Notes under the pieces: generated by a model
What the model was told of the DNA's origin: nothing
Databases searched by the model: none
The model's input: the letters and a program-made list of their open reading frames with translations, nothing else
Shown here: in pieces, positions 1 through 7,185 of the stretch
How positions within the stretch are numbered: the stretch's first letter is position 1
Layout of the letters: each line of letters begins with the position of its first letter
Program-made: the position numbers and the translations under genes
Assembly (NCBI GenBank): GCA_013002105.1
Contig: JABDKS010000919.1
Coordinates: 1-20,199 of the forward strand
DNA length: 20,199 nucleotides
Origin: Pirellulaceae bacterium
GTDB lineage: Bacteria > Planctomycetota > Planctomycetia > Pirellulales > Pirellulaceae
Direction of reading: 5' to 3'

Positions 1-1
1 T

Positions 2-334
2 GGCATCGTCTCCTTGGACGACAATGGCAATCAGCGGATGTTTGTCGTCGATCCCAACTGGGCGGGTGTCCAGTTCGCTGAACTGGCCCTCAACGAGGCG
101 AGAGATTCTGCACTACTGACCATCATCAACGCTGGTGGCGACGTCGTCAGCACGCAACTGTTCTTGTCAAGGAATGAATTGCAGGTATCCGACAATGGCC
201 GTGCTGTCCAATTCTTTGCCGATTTCGACCAGTTGACGTTTAGCGCCATCGAGAATGTGGTCTCCCAAGAATTCGCCAATTACCGCAACGCGATCGATGA
301 AATTCTGTCGCAAGCTGGCGGAAATATCACCTAG
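2..334 (+). CDS. 3' end of an unrecognised protein (5' partial)
   Basis: The reading frame is already open at the left edge and runs to a TAG at 332-334, giving the last 110 residues of a longer protein. A TTG at 14 could serve as a start, but codons upstream of it are open and there is no ribosome binding site, so a gene entering from outside the window is more likely. The visible part is acidic and has no Cys, membrane segment or signal peptide. It alternates short hydrophobic strands with charged loops and ends in a probable helix (FANYRNAIDEILSQAGG). I do not recognise a family. A strong terminator 80 bases downstream marks the end of its transcript. Confidence 0.6.
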   Translation, partial: GIVSLDDNGNQRMFVVDPNWAGVQFAELALNEARDSALLTIINAGGDVVSTQLFLSRNELQVSDNGRAVQFFADFDQLTFSAIENVVSQEFANYRNAIDEILSQAGGNIT

Positions 335-410
335 TCTTGGTTGGATAGGCTTGCCCCGACTCGCGCAATCAGCAACAGTTCGTTCAGTCAATCCAATTCA
401 CAGAACATCA

Positions 411-442
411 CCCGGTTGACCCAACAGTCAGCCGGGTTTTTT
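411..442 (+). terminator. Rho-independent terminator
   Basis: A 10-bp stem (CCCGGTTGAC at 411-420 pairing with GTCAGCCGGG at 427-436, with one G-T wobble) has a 6-base loop and is followed directly by six T. It should end the transcript of the gene stopping at 334. It sits immediately before the next open frame, which argues against that frame being co-transcribed with the upstream gene. Confidence 0.9.
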
Positions 443-470
443 CTTGCCGTCAGCGATTCCATCACGTGCC

Positions 471-890
471 GTGGAAAACACCAACGAAACGCCCGCACAC
501 GTCATTCGCCTCCGCCGTCCCTGGACTCGTTGCGTGGCCGGTGGTAGTGAATCGACCAAGATCGACGTCCCGGAAATCGATGCGGCCCAATCGGTGATCT
601 CCCGTAGCACCGCGACGACGCCGTCAGCGGATGTGATCTACCAACGTCGCTTCAATCGTCCCTCTGGTTTGGATGCGGACTCGCAAGTGCAACTGAGGAT
701 CGAGACGTGGCAGGGTAACCTGGTTTCGGTGCACCTGAATGACGTGCCACTCGATCTCGCCAACAACATCGATATCACATCCCAAGTGCGAGACCACAAC
801 CTGCTGTCGATCCAATTGGCGCCGCGGGACGACCAATTGCCGCGACTCACCGGCCCTGTGAACCTGGCGATCCTGCAACGCCCCTCGTAA
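471..890 (+). CDS. Small protein, possible sugar-binding beta-sandwich fold
   Basis: This is a 139-residue protein if the GTG at 471 is used. A TTG at 444 would add 9 residues, but it abuts the T-tract of the terminator, so the GTG is preferred; neither has a clear ribosome binding site. Near the N terminus is IRLRRPWTR. The middle (residues about 55-125) reads YQRRFNRPSGLD, then VQLRIETWQGNLVSVHLNDVPL, then an amphipathic strand ending NLLSIQLA. That succession resembles the galactose-binding-like jelly roll of glycoside hydrolase accessory domains: a strand, a W-G turn, a 'V-LN-PL' strand, then a 'LLSIQL' strand. This is inference from pattern only. There is no signal peptide, so the protein should be cytoplasmic. 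It stands alone, with 285 bases before the next gene. Confidence 0.55.
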   Translation: MENTNETPAHVIRLRRPWTRCVAGGSESTKIDVPEIDAAQSVISRSTATTPSADVIYQRRFNRPSGLDADSQVQLRIETWQGNLVSVHLNDVPLDLANNIDITSQVRDHNLLSIQLAPRDDQLPRLTGPVNLAILQRPS

Positions 891-1175
891 TCCAATTCGA
901 CGCTGAGCTGTCGCAATGCAGATGATCCTCCCAAGCCGACCTCTTTGCGGCCCGCGATGACGGCAAACCAGGCTGCAAAACACGAGCATCTCTGGCAACC
1001 GAGATTAGAATAGCCGAGGGTGATGAAACCGCGCGGGGGGAAATCCGTCTCTATTTCACTCGCGGTCGGCGAGAGCATTTTTACTTCATACGTGGGATCA
1101 ATCGTAGGCCAGGACCTGTCCTGGCACAGCTGCGCCAGGACAGGTCCTGGCCTACGAGAAAACTAAAATTGCTCC
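891..1175. other. Intergenic region before the GYF_2/SUFU gene
   Basis: No gene is supported here. The right part holds the first copy of the 61-bp palindromic repeat (1095-1155), which ends 20 bases before the next start codon. I see nothing recognisable in 891-1090. An open frame on the minus strand (638-1078) crosses this region and the gene before it, but its composition (many scattered Arg, Cys and Trp) looks like an antisense shadow. Confidence 0.6.
1095..1155 (+). repeat. 61-bp palindromic repeat, copy 1 (REP/MITE-like)
   Basis: Perfect 22-bp inverted arms at 1104-1125 and 1134-1155 are separated by 8 bases and preceded by the flank GGATCAATC. Each arm holds a smaller palindrome (CCAGGAC-CT-GTCCTGG), so the element can fold either as one long hairpin or as two short ones. 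A second copy of the same length, orientation and arm spacing lies at 2885-2945, on the other side of the intervening gene. This layout is typical of REP or small non-autonomous mobile repeats. There is no T-tract, so it is not a classical terminator. Confidence 0.85.
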
Positions 1176-2864
1176 ATGCCACGCAAATGGTTCATCAAAT
1201 CTCGTAGCGGGTACCTCGGCCCCGTCTCCTCAGCGAAACTGGTCCGTCTGGCCAGTGACGGCAGACTCACGCCCAATATGGGCGTCAGCCGCGATGGTAA
1301 AACCTGGGTCAAAGCCAAAAAGATCTCGGGCCTATCATTTCCCAATGACCGATCCGCCGACGCGACTGCCCGAGATACCAGCGCACAAACCAACGCAAAG
1401 ACACGTCAACGATCCAAGAGCCGCGACCGATCAAATCCAGAGGCGGCGAGCGACTCCTGGTTCGTTCAAACCAAACACAGTGTGGCGGGGCCCTTTAGTG
1501 TCGCCCAATTGCAAAAGCTCGTGCGAAAAGGACGGCTGCAGCGTAACGTCGCGGTCAGTCGAGACCGGGAACATTGGATCAAAGCCAAACGGGTTCCCGG
1601 GCTGGAGTTTCTGAACATCGATGCATCGGAATTTGCGGCCCATTCAGCCCCCGTCTCCGACCGGCCCGAAACGATTTCGCCACCGGTTCCGAATCGGCGA
1701 CGCTCAGTCGCCGCATTGCCGGTGATTTCAGAATTGCCGATCGTCGGTCCACTGCCGTTGATAAGCGATCTACCACCGCGCGACCGCGTACGCATCCTCG
1801 TTCCCGTACCGGTCGTCGATGAATTGCCAATCGTTGGCCGACTTCCGCTACTGGGTGATCTACCACCGCGCGATCGTCCCCGCATCCTCGCGAGCTTACC
1901 GGTGGTCGACGAACTACCGATCGTTGGTCCATTTCCGACACGCGCAGACTTGCCACCGCGCGGGGTCGCGAGGAAAACATTTCCGTTGCCGGTCGTTGCT
2001 GATTTACCGCTGTCGGGACCCTTACCGAGACTGGCCGATCTGCCGACCAGGACACCCAAGCGTGTCGTCGTGCCTCTGCCTGTCGTCAACGAACTACCGA
2101 TTCTGGGCTCATTGCCAACGATCGCTGATCTATCGGCAAGACAACGTGATCCAATGGCTACGCGACTGCCCGTGATCCACGAACTGCCGATCGTCGGTGA
2201 CTTGCCGACACTCGACGCGGATGTCATCCGTCGGGTCACGCAGCCAGCGACGATCGATCCGGATTGGGCGGTTCGGCGTGAATCCGAGTACGTGCGGCGA
2301 TTCGGACCGTCGTCGCACGTGTCGCAACTACCCGCAGAATCGGGCAACACGCACCGTGTCAGCATCCACCCTGCCAATCAGCATCGCCCAGTCACGACGC
2401 TGGTCACCAGCGGGATGAGCGATCAGGCAATGACGGTCCCCGAGGGTGCGTGGTCGCCGCGCGCTGAACTGGTGCTGTACGTCAACGACGCCCAGACTCA
2501 ATACGAAGAGATGCTGCTCTGGCTCGCCAGCATTCCCCACCAGCAAGGACGTGGTTTCCATTACGGTCTGACGCTTGGAAATGGTGTCCCTCCGACGCCG
2601 ATATTCCCAGGATCGGAACTCACCAGCTTCCTCTTTTTGATGCCACGTGTGCGGTCGGATTTTGACATTCAACAAACGATCCAGATCGATCGCAATCCGC
2701 TCCAATTGCTATGGGTCGTCCCCATCACGAGCGCCGAACGAGCGTTTGTAATGCGCCAAGGTGTGTATGAATTCTGCAAGTTGCTGGACAAGCACGACCA
2801 TGAACTCGTCATCGATCCCAACCGTCGCTGTTTCATTGAGAGCGCCGACAACGTGGCCGGTTAG
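1176..2864 (+). CDS. GYF_2 x2 / 30-residue repeat / SUFU-like domain protein
   Basis: This 562-residue protein has three parts. Residues 1-57 and 94-147 are two copies of a GYF_2 (DUF4339)-type module: W-F-I/V near the start, G-P-V/F, a helix with L-V, G-R-L, then V-S-R-D-x-x-x-W-x-K-A-K. Residues 181-351 are six tandem Pro-rich repeats with an exact 30-residue period (consensus LPVVDELPIVGPLP...DLPPR). Residues about 425-558 resemble the Suppressor-of-fused (SUFU) domain: GLTLGNGVPPTPIFPGSELT, a run of LFLMPR, then LLWVVPITSAERAF and a final VIDPNRR. In bacteria SUFU-like domains are mostly of unknown role and often appear in immunity or polymorphic-toxin contexts; no toxin is seen here. GYF folds bind Pro-rich peptides, so the module could bind the repeat in the same or another copy, which is inference. 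There is no signal peptide or membrane segment. The ATG at 1176 places the first GYF_2 tryptophan at residue 5. Confidence 0.9.
   Translation: MPRKWFIKSRSGYLGPVSSAKLVRLASDGRLTPNMGVSRDGKTWVKAKKISGLSFPNDRSADATARDTSAQTNAKTRQRSKSRDRSNPEAASDSWFVQTKHSVAGPFSVAQLQKLVRKGRLQRNVAVSRDREHWIKAKRVPGLEFLNIDASEFAAHSAPVSDRPETISPPVPNRRRSVAALPVISELPIVGPLPLISDLPPRDRVRILVPVPVVDELPIVGRLPLLGDLPPRDRPRILASLPVVDELPIVGPFPTRADLPPRGVARKTFPLPVVADLPLSGPLPRLADLPTRTPKRVVVPLPVVNELPILGSLPTIADLSARQRDPMATRLPVIHELPIVGDLPTLDADVIRRVTQPATIDPDWAVRRESEYVRRFGPSSHVSQLPAESGNTHRVSIHPANQHRPVTTLVTSGMSDQAMTVPEGAWSPRAELVLYVNDAQTQYEEMLLWLASIPHQQGRGFHYGLTLGNGVPPTPIFPGSELTSFLFLMPRVRSDFDIQQTIQIDRNPLQLLWVVPITSAERAFVMRQGVYEFCKLLDKHDHELVIDPNRRCFIESADNVAG
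1716..2228 (+). repeat. 90-bp in-frame tandem repeat (six units)
   Basis: Units begin at 1716, 1806, 1896, 1986, 2076 and 2166; the last is truncated at about 63 bp. Each full unit encodes exactly 30 residues. The most constant part is LPVV-[DNA]-ELPIVG-x-LP, followed by a variable half ending D-L-P-P-R. Protein similarity between units is higher than DNA identity, which suggests selection on the peptide rather than very recent duplication. Confidence 0.9.
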
Positions 2865-2884
2865 ATCATTCATGTCCTGGGTGT

Positions 2885-2945
2885 GGATCAATCGCAGGCC
2901 AGGATCTATCCTGGCGGGACTTTGCCAGGACAGGTCCTGGCCTAC
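2885..2945 (+). repeat. 61-bp palindromic repeat, copy 2 (REP/MITE-like)
   Basis: This is the same element as at 1095-1155, with the same GGATCAATC flank, arms at 2894-2915 and 2924-2945, and an 8-base spacer. Its right arm is identical to copy 1. Its left arm differs at three positions, so the pairing is imperfect. The spacer sequence is largely different. It lies between the convergent ends of the GYF_2/SUFU gene and pyruvate kinase, where its hairpin could also hinder read-through. Confidence 0.85.
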
Positions 2946-3006
2946 AAAAATGTGTCAACTTGGCCGTCTGATCATCACAAGGTCATTTCCGAACGGCGAT
3001 GGCACA

Positions 3007-4437
3007 TTATTCGACCGTGTGGACCAGCAATTGGTTGTGCGCCTTTTTGACCACACCGCTGCCGGTAACGAAGACCACCAGGTCGCCGGTTTGCAGATAA
3101 CCATGCTCGCGCCCCCACCGACAGACTTCGTCGATAAACGCCGGGTTATCCAGTAGCTGCGTTGCGGGAAACGGCTTGATCCCCCACAGCAGGTTCATTC
3201 GCCGCAACGTGGCGGGCGCGTCACTGGCGCCGAGTGTTGGCACCAGAGAACGGCTCTTGCTTTTGACCCAAGCCGTCCCGCCACTCCTGGTCGCAATCAC
3301 GATCAGCTTGGCACGAATGGACTCCGCAATATTCGTCGCCGCATGGGTGACCGCCGAGGTGATTGGATGTACCCGATTGGTATAATTTCGGTCGGCCATG
3401 TTGTGAACGAGTTCCCTTTCGGTACACAACATGATCCGATTCATCATCTCGACCGCCTTGGCGGGATGATCACCGATCGCGGTTTCGCCACTCAACATAC
3501 AAGCGTCCGTTCCATCCAAAATGGCATTGGCAACATCGCTCGCTTCGGCTCGTGTCGGTCGCGCGCTGTGGTGCATCGACTCCAACATTTGTGTCGCGAC
3601 GATCACCGGTTTCATTTTTTCTTTGCAAACGCGAATGATTCGCTTCTGTGCGATCGGTGTTTCGGCGACATCGATTTCGACTCCCAGGTCACCGCGGGCG
3701 ACCATCACTCCGTCGGTCGCTTCGACGATCGCATCGAGATGTTCCAACGCCTCGGGTTTCTCGATTTTTGCGATCACCAACGCATTGGATTCATGAGTCG
3801 CCAGCAATTGTTTCAACGTCTGGATGTCTTCGGCACATCGAACGAAGGATAAACTGATGAAATCGATTCCATTTTGCGCACCCCAGATTGCGTTATCGAT
3901 GTCGCGTGGCAGCAGAGCCGAGACGGATAATTTCACACCCGGCAAATTGATTCCCTGCCGACTGCGGATCTGGCCACCGGCGACGACGCGGCACACCGCA
4001 CATTCCTCGTCAGCCTGCTGGACTGTCAAAGTCACGGTGCCATCGGCCAGCATGACACGATTGCCCACTTCTAATTCGTCAATCAGTTTCTTGTAGCTAC
4101 TGGTCAAATCAGTGGCACAGGTCGCTTCGTCCCCGCGAATGAACCTGACCGTGGAACCGATCTCGCACTCATACGGATCGACCTTCAGGTTTCCGAGTCG
4201 AATTTTTGGGCCAGCCAAATCCAACAAAACGCCGGTTTCAAAATTCGACTGCCGAGACGCCGATCGAATATCGTCTAGTACCTGTTGATGCTGCTCGCGG
4301 GTTCCGTGTGCCGTATTGATGCGAAACACGTCGACGCCGGCATCGATCAGTAGGGAGAGCTGATCGACAGTGCTGCAAGCTGGGCCAACCGTGGCCACAA
4401 TTTTGGTGCAGGCTTCCTCGAGCGATGGTCGCGGCAT
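3007..4437 (-). CDS. pyk: Pyruvate kinase
   Basis: Transfers phosphate from phosphoenolpyruvate to ADP, the last step of glycolysis, in the cytoplasm. The protein has 476 residues, the usual length for bacterial enzymes. Visible motifs are KIVATVGPA (12-20), ISLSFVR (194-200), IAKIEKPEAL with catalytic Lys224 and metal ligand Glu226, VARGDLGVE with metal ligand Asp250, and ATQMLESM followed by RAEASDVANAILDG and MLSGETA. The C-terminal allosteric domain is present and ends in the usual GDLVVFVTGSG strand. The K+ site is altered. The normal R-x-N-x-S-H-G reads RINTAHG (Ala43 for the Ser ligand), and the normal D-T-K-G-P-E-I-R reads DLAGPKIR (Leu74 for Thr, Lys78 for Glu). The Glu-to-Lys change is the known marker of K+-independent pyruvate kinases. 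The gene is transcribed alone, divergent from the dehydrogenase at 4734. Confidence 0.97.
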   Translation of the reverse strand: MPRPSLEEACTKIVATVGPACSTVDQLSLLIDAGVDVFRINTAHGTREQHQQVLDDIRSASRQSNFETGVLLDLAGPKIRLGNLKVDPYECEIGSTVRFIRGDEATCATDLTSSYKKLIDELEVGNRVMLADGTVTLTVQQADEECAVCRVVAGGQIRSRQGINLPGVKLSVSALLPRDIDNAIWGAQNGIDFISLSFVRCAEDIQTLKQLLATHESNALVIAKIEKPEALEHLDAIVEATDGVMVARGDLGVEIDVAETPIAQKRIIRVCKEKMKPVIVATQMLESMHHSARPTRAEASDVANAILDGTDACMLSGETAIGDHPAKAVEMMNRIMLCTERELVHNMADRNYTNRVHPITSAVTHAATNIAESIRAKLIVIATRSGGTAWVKSKSRSLVPTLGASDAPATLRRMNLLWGIKPFPATQLLDNPAFIDEVCRWGREHGYLQTGDLVVFVTGSGVVKKAHNQLLVHTVE

Positions 4438-4733
4438 CCGTTGATCCGTGGATGATGAGGTCAGTGGGTGACTTTATTTCAAATGAATTTAGGGACTCGG
4501 CTGCAAGATGCGAGGCCGGTTGGTTACAGTTTCTTTGAAGTCGCTCAATAATTTCCTCGAAGTTACACGGTATTGTCGAAGTCACACAGTATTTTCATTT
4601 TCGACATCGCACGGTAATGATGGAGTCCATTGATTCCGCACTCCCCTGCCCTGCACTGTCCTAGCGACTTTACAGCACTGCCTTCCCGACCTCCAAATCG
4701 TTCCATTCTCCGGTTCCTACAATTCCAACGTCC
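4438..4733. promoter_or_regulatory. Divergent intergenic region with tandem direct repeats
   Basis: This 296-base region between pyk (-) and the dehydrogenase (+) must hold both promoters. At 4557-4620 it has three related units read on the plus strand: TCGAAGTTACACGGTATTG (4557-4575), TCGAAGTCACACAGTATTT plus a few bases (4576-4600), and TCGACATCGCACGGTAATGA (4601-4620). Units 1 and 2 are close copies. The spacing of 19-25 bases is roughly two helical turns, as for a protein-binding operator array, but the binding protein is unknown. No clear -35/-10 pair was assigned. Confidence 0.45.
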
Positions 4734-5549
4734 ATGTCCTCTGACCCACCTCCTGTCGCCTTGATCACCGGCGGTTCCTCCGGGCTCGGCTACGCGATAG
4801 CACGTGCGTTCATCGACGATGGCTACCGGGTAATGATCGCTGGACGTGACCAAGAGCGTCTGGGCGATGCGATCTCTCGCCTGGGGGGCAAACATGTCTC
4901 GGGGGTGGCTGCCGACATCACGTCCCAAGACGGCGCGAACGAGTTGATCCACAGCGTGAAATCCGAGTACGGACGGTTAGATGTCTTGATCAACTGCGTC
5001 GGCGGCAGTGATCGAGGCCTGATCGAAAACCTGACGGGCGAACGCTTGATCGAGTTAATCCAGCAGAACGTTCTGACCGCCCTTTACTGTTCGCAAGCCG
5101 CGTTGCCTTTGTTGGAATCCTCCGGTGGGGCGATCGTAAACATCGGGTCTTTGGCTGCGAAGGTTGGCGCTCGCTATATCGGTGGTTACGCGGCGGCAAA
5201 ACATGCGTTGGCCGGCATGACGCAACAGATGCGTTTGGAGTTATCTCCAAAACGCATCCACGTCGGCTTAGTCAATCCGGGCCCCATTCGTCGTGACGAC
5301 TCCGGCACACGGTATCAAGAAAAAATCGGCGACGAACTGCCCGACCAAGCCAAAAAACCGGGTGCCGGGACGCGAGTCAAAGGACTGTCACCGGATGTCG
5401 TCGCCGCTTGCGTGCTACAGTGCGCCAAGAAACGAAAACCCGACGTCGTGCTGCCTCGATACCTACGACTACTCATCGGCGTGGGTCATCTGTCACCCCG
5501 ACTGGGCGATTGGCTGTTATTGAAATTCACCTCGAGCCGCTCGGGCTGA
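4734..5549 (+). CDS. Short-chain dehydrogenase/reductase (SDR) family protein
   Basis: This is an NAD(P)-dependent oxidoreductase with a classical SDR Rossmann fold and 271 residues. Visible features are TGGSSGLG (12-19) as the nucleotide-binding glycine motif, Arg38 after the second strand (favouring NADP), D61-I62 contacting the adenine, N-C-V-G at 87-90 in place of the usual N-N-A-G, Asn112, and the catalytic Ser139, Tyr152 and Lys156 with the expected spacing. The motif NPGPI (residues about 182-186) follows. The C-terminal 35 residues are Leu/Arg-rich (VLPRYLRLLIGVGHLSPRLGD), similar to SDRs with a membrane-associated or lipid-like substrate, but the substrate cannot be told from sequence. 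The ATG at 4734 gives a normal N terminus. It stands alone; xylose isomerase follows after 255 bases filled partly by tandem repeats. Confidence 0.93.
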   Translation: MSSDPPPVALITGGSSGLGYAIARAFIDDGYRVMIAGRDQERLGDAISRLGGKHVSGVAADITSQDGANELIHSVKSEYGRLDVLINCVGGSDRGLIENLTGERLIELIQQNVLTALYCSQAALPLLESSGGAIVNIGSLAAKVGARYIGGYAAAKHALAGMTQQMRLELSPKRIHVGLVNPGPIRRDDSGTRYQEKIGDELPDQAKKPGAGTRVKGLSPDVVAACVLQCAKKRKPDVVLPRYLRLLIGVGHLSPRLGDWLLLKFTSSRSG

Positions 5550-5563
5550 AGCCAGTCGAGCGG
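5537..5563 (+). terminator. Hairpin over the SDR stop codon
   Basis: CCGCTCG (5537-5543) pairs with CGAGCGG (5557-5563), and inside it GGC (5544-5546) pairs with GCC (5551-5553) around a TGAA loop. The stop codon of the dehydrogenase lies in the inner part. There is no T-tract, so this is at best a weak or factor-dependent terminator or a 3'-end stabiliser. Confidence 0.35.
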
Positions 5564-5580
5564 GAGCTCACCGTTCGTAC

Positions 5581-5696
5581 TCTCTCTCTGACTGGTCTCA
5601 CTCTGGCCGGTCTCACTCTGGCGGGTCTCACTCTGGCCGGTGCGATTCTCTCTCTAGTTGGTCTCTCCTTGGCCGGCGCGGTTCTCTCGCCGATGC
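5581..5696 (+). repeat. 15-bp tandem repeat (minisatellite)
   Basis: Three near-identical 15-base units, GGTCTCACTCTGGCC, lie at 5594-5608, 5609-5623 and 5624-5638, flanked by degenerate units on both sides. The array starts 31 bases after the dehydrogenase stop. Because 15 is a multiple of three, one frame reads a regular pentapeptide series (L-T-L-A-G repeated). That frame has no credible start of its own and mostly overlaps the dehydrogenase, so I treat it as non-coding. Confidence 0.8.
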
Positions 5697-5804
5697 GGTG
5701 ACGTCCTTGAACTTGTCACGATTCAGGCTACTTGCTCTAGACCCTCCAGAGCGGGATATTAGGGGCGATTTGCCCGTTCCACCTCCCGCCCCGATGATGT
5801 CCCC

Positions 5805-7124
5805 ATGAGTGCTTTCTCCGACGTCCCGACGATCCAGTACGAAGGTCCCGATAGCGACAATCCTCTAGCATTTCGCTGGTATAACCCTGACGAAATGGTC
5901 GAGGGCAAGTCGATGAAGGAGCACTTGCGGTTTTCGATTGTCTATTGGCACACCTTCCGCGGTACTGGATCAGACCCCTTTGGACCGGGTACCGCCGATC
6001 GCCCCTGGGATGACGGGACCGAATCGGTCGAGAACGCTCAAAATCGGGCTCGCGTGGCATTTGAATTATTCGAAAAACTGCAAGCTCCCTTCTACGCATT
6101 TCACGACCGCGATGTGGCCCCCGAAGGCGACTCGTTGACGCAGTCCCACGCGAACTTGGACGCCGTGGCGGATGTTCTGGAGGAAGAACAAAAACGTAGT
6201 GGCGTCAAGTTGTTGTGGGGCACCGCCAACATGTTCTCCAATCCACGTTTCATGCACGGTGCGGCCACATCCAGTAACGCCGATGTGTTTGCATACGGTG
6301 CTGGTCAAGTCAAAAAGGCGATGGAAGTCACCAAGCGCCTCGGCGGCGAGAACTATGTTTTCTGGGGCGGTCGCGAAGGCTATCAGAACCTCTACAACAC
6401 CGACATGAAACGGGAGCTCGATCACCTGGCCGCGTTCTTCCACATGGCGGTCGACTACGCCAAAGAAATCGGATTCACCGGTCAGTTTTTGATCGAACCA
6501 AAGCCCAAAGAGCCGACCAAACATCAGTACGACAGCGATGCCGCTGCCTGCTTGAACTTTTTGCGTGCCTACGACCTCGTCGATCACTTCAAGTTGAATC
6601 TAGAGACGAATCATGCCACGCTGGCCGGTCACACGATGATGCACGAACTCGATTACGCCGGCATGCAGGGTGCACTTGGCAGTATCGACGCCAACACCGG
6701 TGACATGTTGTTGGGATGGGACACCGATCAGTTCGGCACCGATTATTATCTGACAACGCAAACCATGTACTACATCTTAAAACATGGCGGAATCGGCAGT
6801 GGTGGCGTGAACTTTGACGCCAAAGTTCGCCGCGAATCCTTCGAGCCCATCGACCTGTTTTACGCTCACATCGGCAGCATGGACGCCTATGCCAAGGGCC
6901 TGAAAGTCGCGGCCGCCATGCGTGCGGACAAGGCGCTGGACAATTTCATCTCCGCTCGGTACAGCACATGGGACGAAGGCATTGGAGCGAAAATCGAATC
7001 GGGCAAGGTCGGCTTTGCTGAACTGGAGCAGTACATGCTGGACAAGGGTGACGTCACGCCAAACGTCAGCGGTCGGCAAGAGCTGATCGAAAGCGTCGTC
7101 AACCGCTACATCGACCGCGTCTGA
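5805..7124 (+). CDS. xylA: Xylose isomerase (class II)
   Basis: Converts D-xylose to D-xylulose (and glucose to fructose) in the cytoplasm, using two divalent metal ions. The protein has 439 residues, the length of the larger class II enzymes such as that of E. coli, whose numbering it follows at an offset of one. Catalytic His100 and Asp103 lie in [10 protein letters not shown]. The signature [14 protein letters not shown] is at 187-200. Metal ligands are Glu231 (in [15 protein letters not shown]), Glu267 and His270 ([12 protein letters not shown]), Asp295 (GSIDANTGD), Asp306 and Asp308 (WDTDQFGTD), and Asp338 (GVNFDAK). All are present, so the enzyme should be active. Two ATG codons at 5794 and 5797 are out of frame; the ATG at 5805 gives the family's normal N terminus. 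No xylulokinase of the FGGY type is adjacent; the ROK kinase next door is convergent and of another family. Confidence 0.98.
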   Translation: MSAFSDVPTIQYEGPDSDNPLAFRWYNPDEMVEGKSMKEHLRFSIVYWHTFRGTGSDPFGPGTADRPWDDGTESVENAQNRARVAFELFEKLQAPFYAFHDRDVAPEGDSLTQSHANLDAVADVLEEEQKRSGVKLLWGTANMFSNPRFMHGAATSSNADVFAYGAGQVKKAMEVTKRLGGENYVFWGGREGYQNLYNTDMKRELDHLAAFFHMAVDYAKEIGFTGQFLIEPKPKEPTKHQYDSDAAACLNFLRAYDLVDHFKLNLETNHATLAGHTMMHELDYAGMQGALGSIDANTGDMLLGWDTDQFGTDYYLTTQTMYYILKHGGIGSGGVNFDAKVRRESFEPIDLFYAHIGSMDAYAKGLKVAAAMRADKALDNFISARYSTWDEGIGAKIESGKVGFAELEQYMLDKGDVTPNVSGRQELIESVVNRYIDRV

Positions 7125-7136
7125 GGCCAAAGTCGC

Positions 7137-7153
7137 TGATCGCTCCGCGATCA
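7137..7153. terminator. Short hairpin between convergent genes
   Basis: TGATCGC and GCGATCA form a perfect 7-bp stem around a 3-base loop, in the 61-base gap between the ends of xylA (+) and the ROK kinase (-). It lacks a T-tract. Its position suits a weak bidirectional terminator, but the evidence is thin. Confidence 0.3.
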
Positions 7154-7185
7154 TGACGCCGGTCGCAAACCCAAACCCCAATCCA

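Noticed and set aside
638..1078. Minus-strand open frame of 146 codons overlapping the small protein gene at 471-890
   Set aside because: Its composition is rich in scattered Arg, Cys and Trp with no domain pattern, and the plus-strand frame gives a more protein-like product.
1466..2377. Minus-strand open frame of 303 codons opposite the GYF_2/SUFU gene
   Set aside because: It is kept open by the 90-bp coding repeats on the other strand; the product is a monotonous G/S/T/R series without any fold signal.
3343..3852. Plus-strand open frame of 169 codons opposite pyk
   Set aside because: It lies fully within a confidently identified gene and has the His/Arg/Phe-rich look of an antisense shadow.
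5408..5701. Frame encoding pentapeptide-like L-T-L-A-G repeats as a separate gene
   Set aside because: Most of it overlaps the dehydrogenase in another frame, there is no start signal near the repeat part, and the 15-base tandem array explains the pattern.
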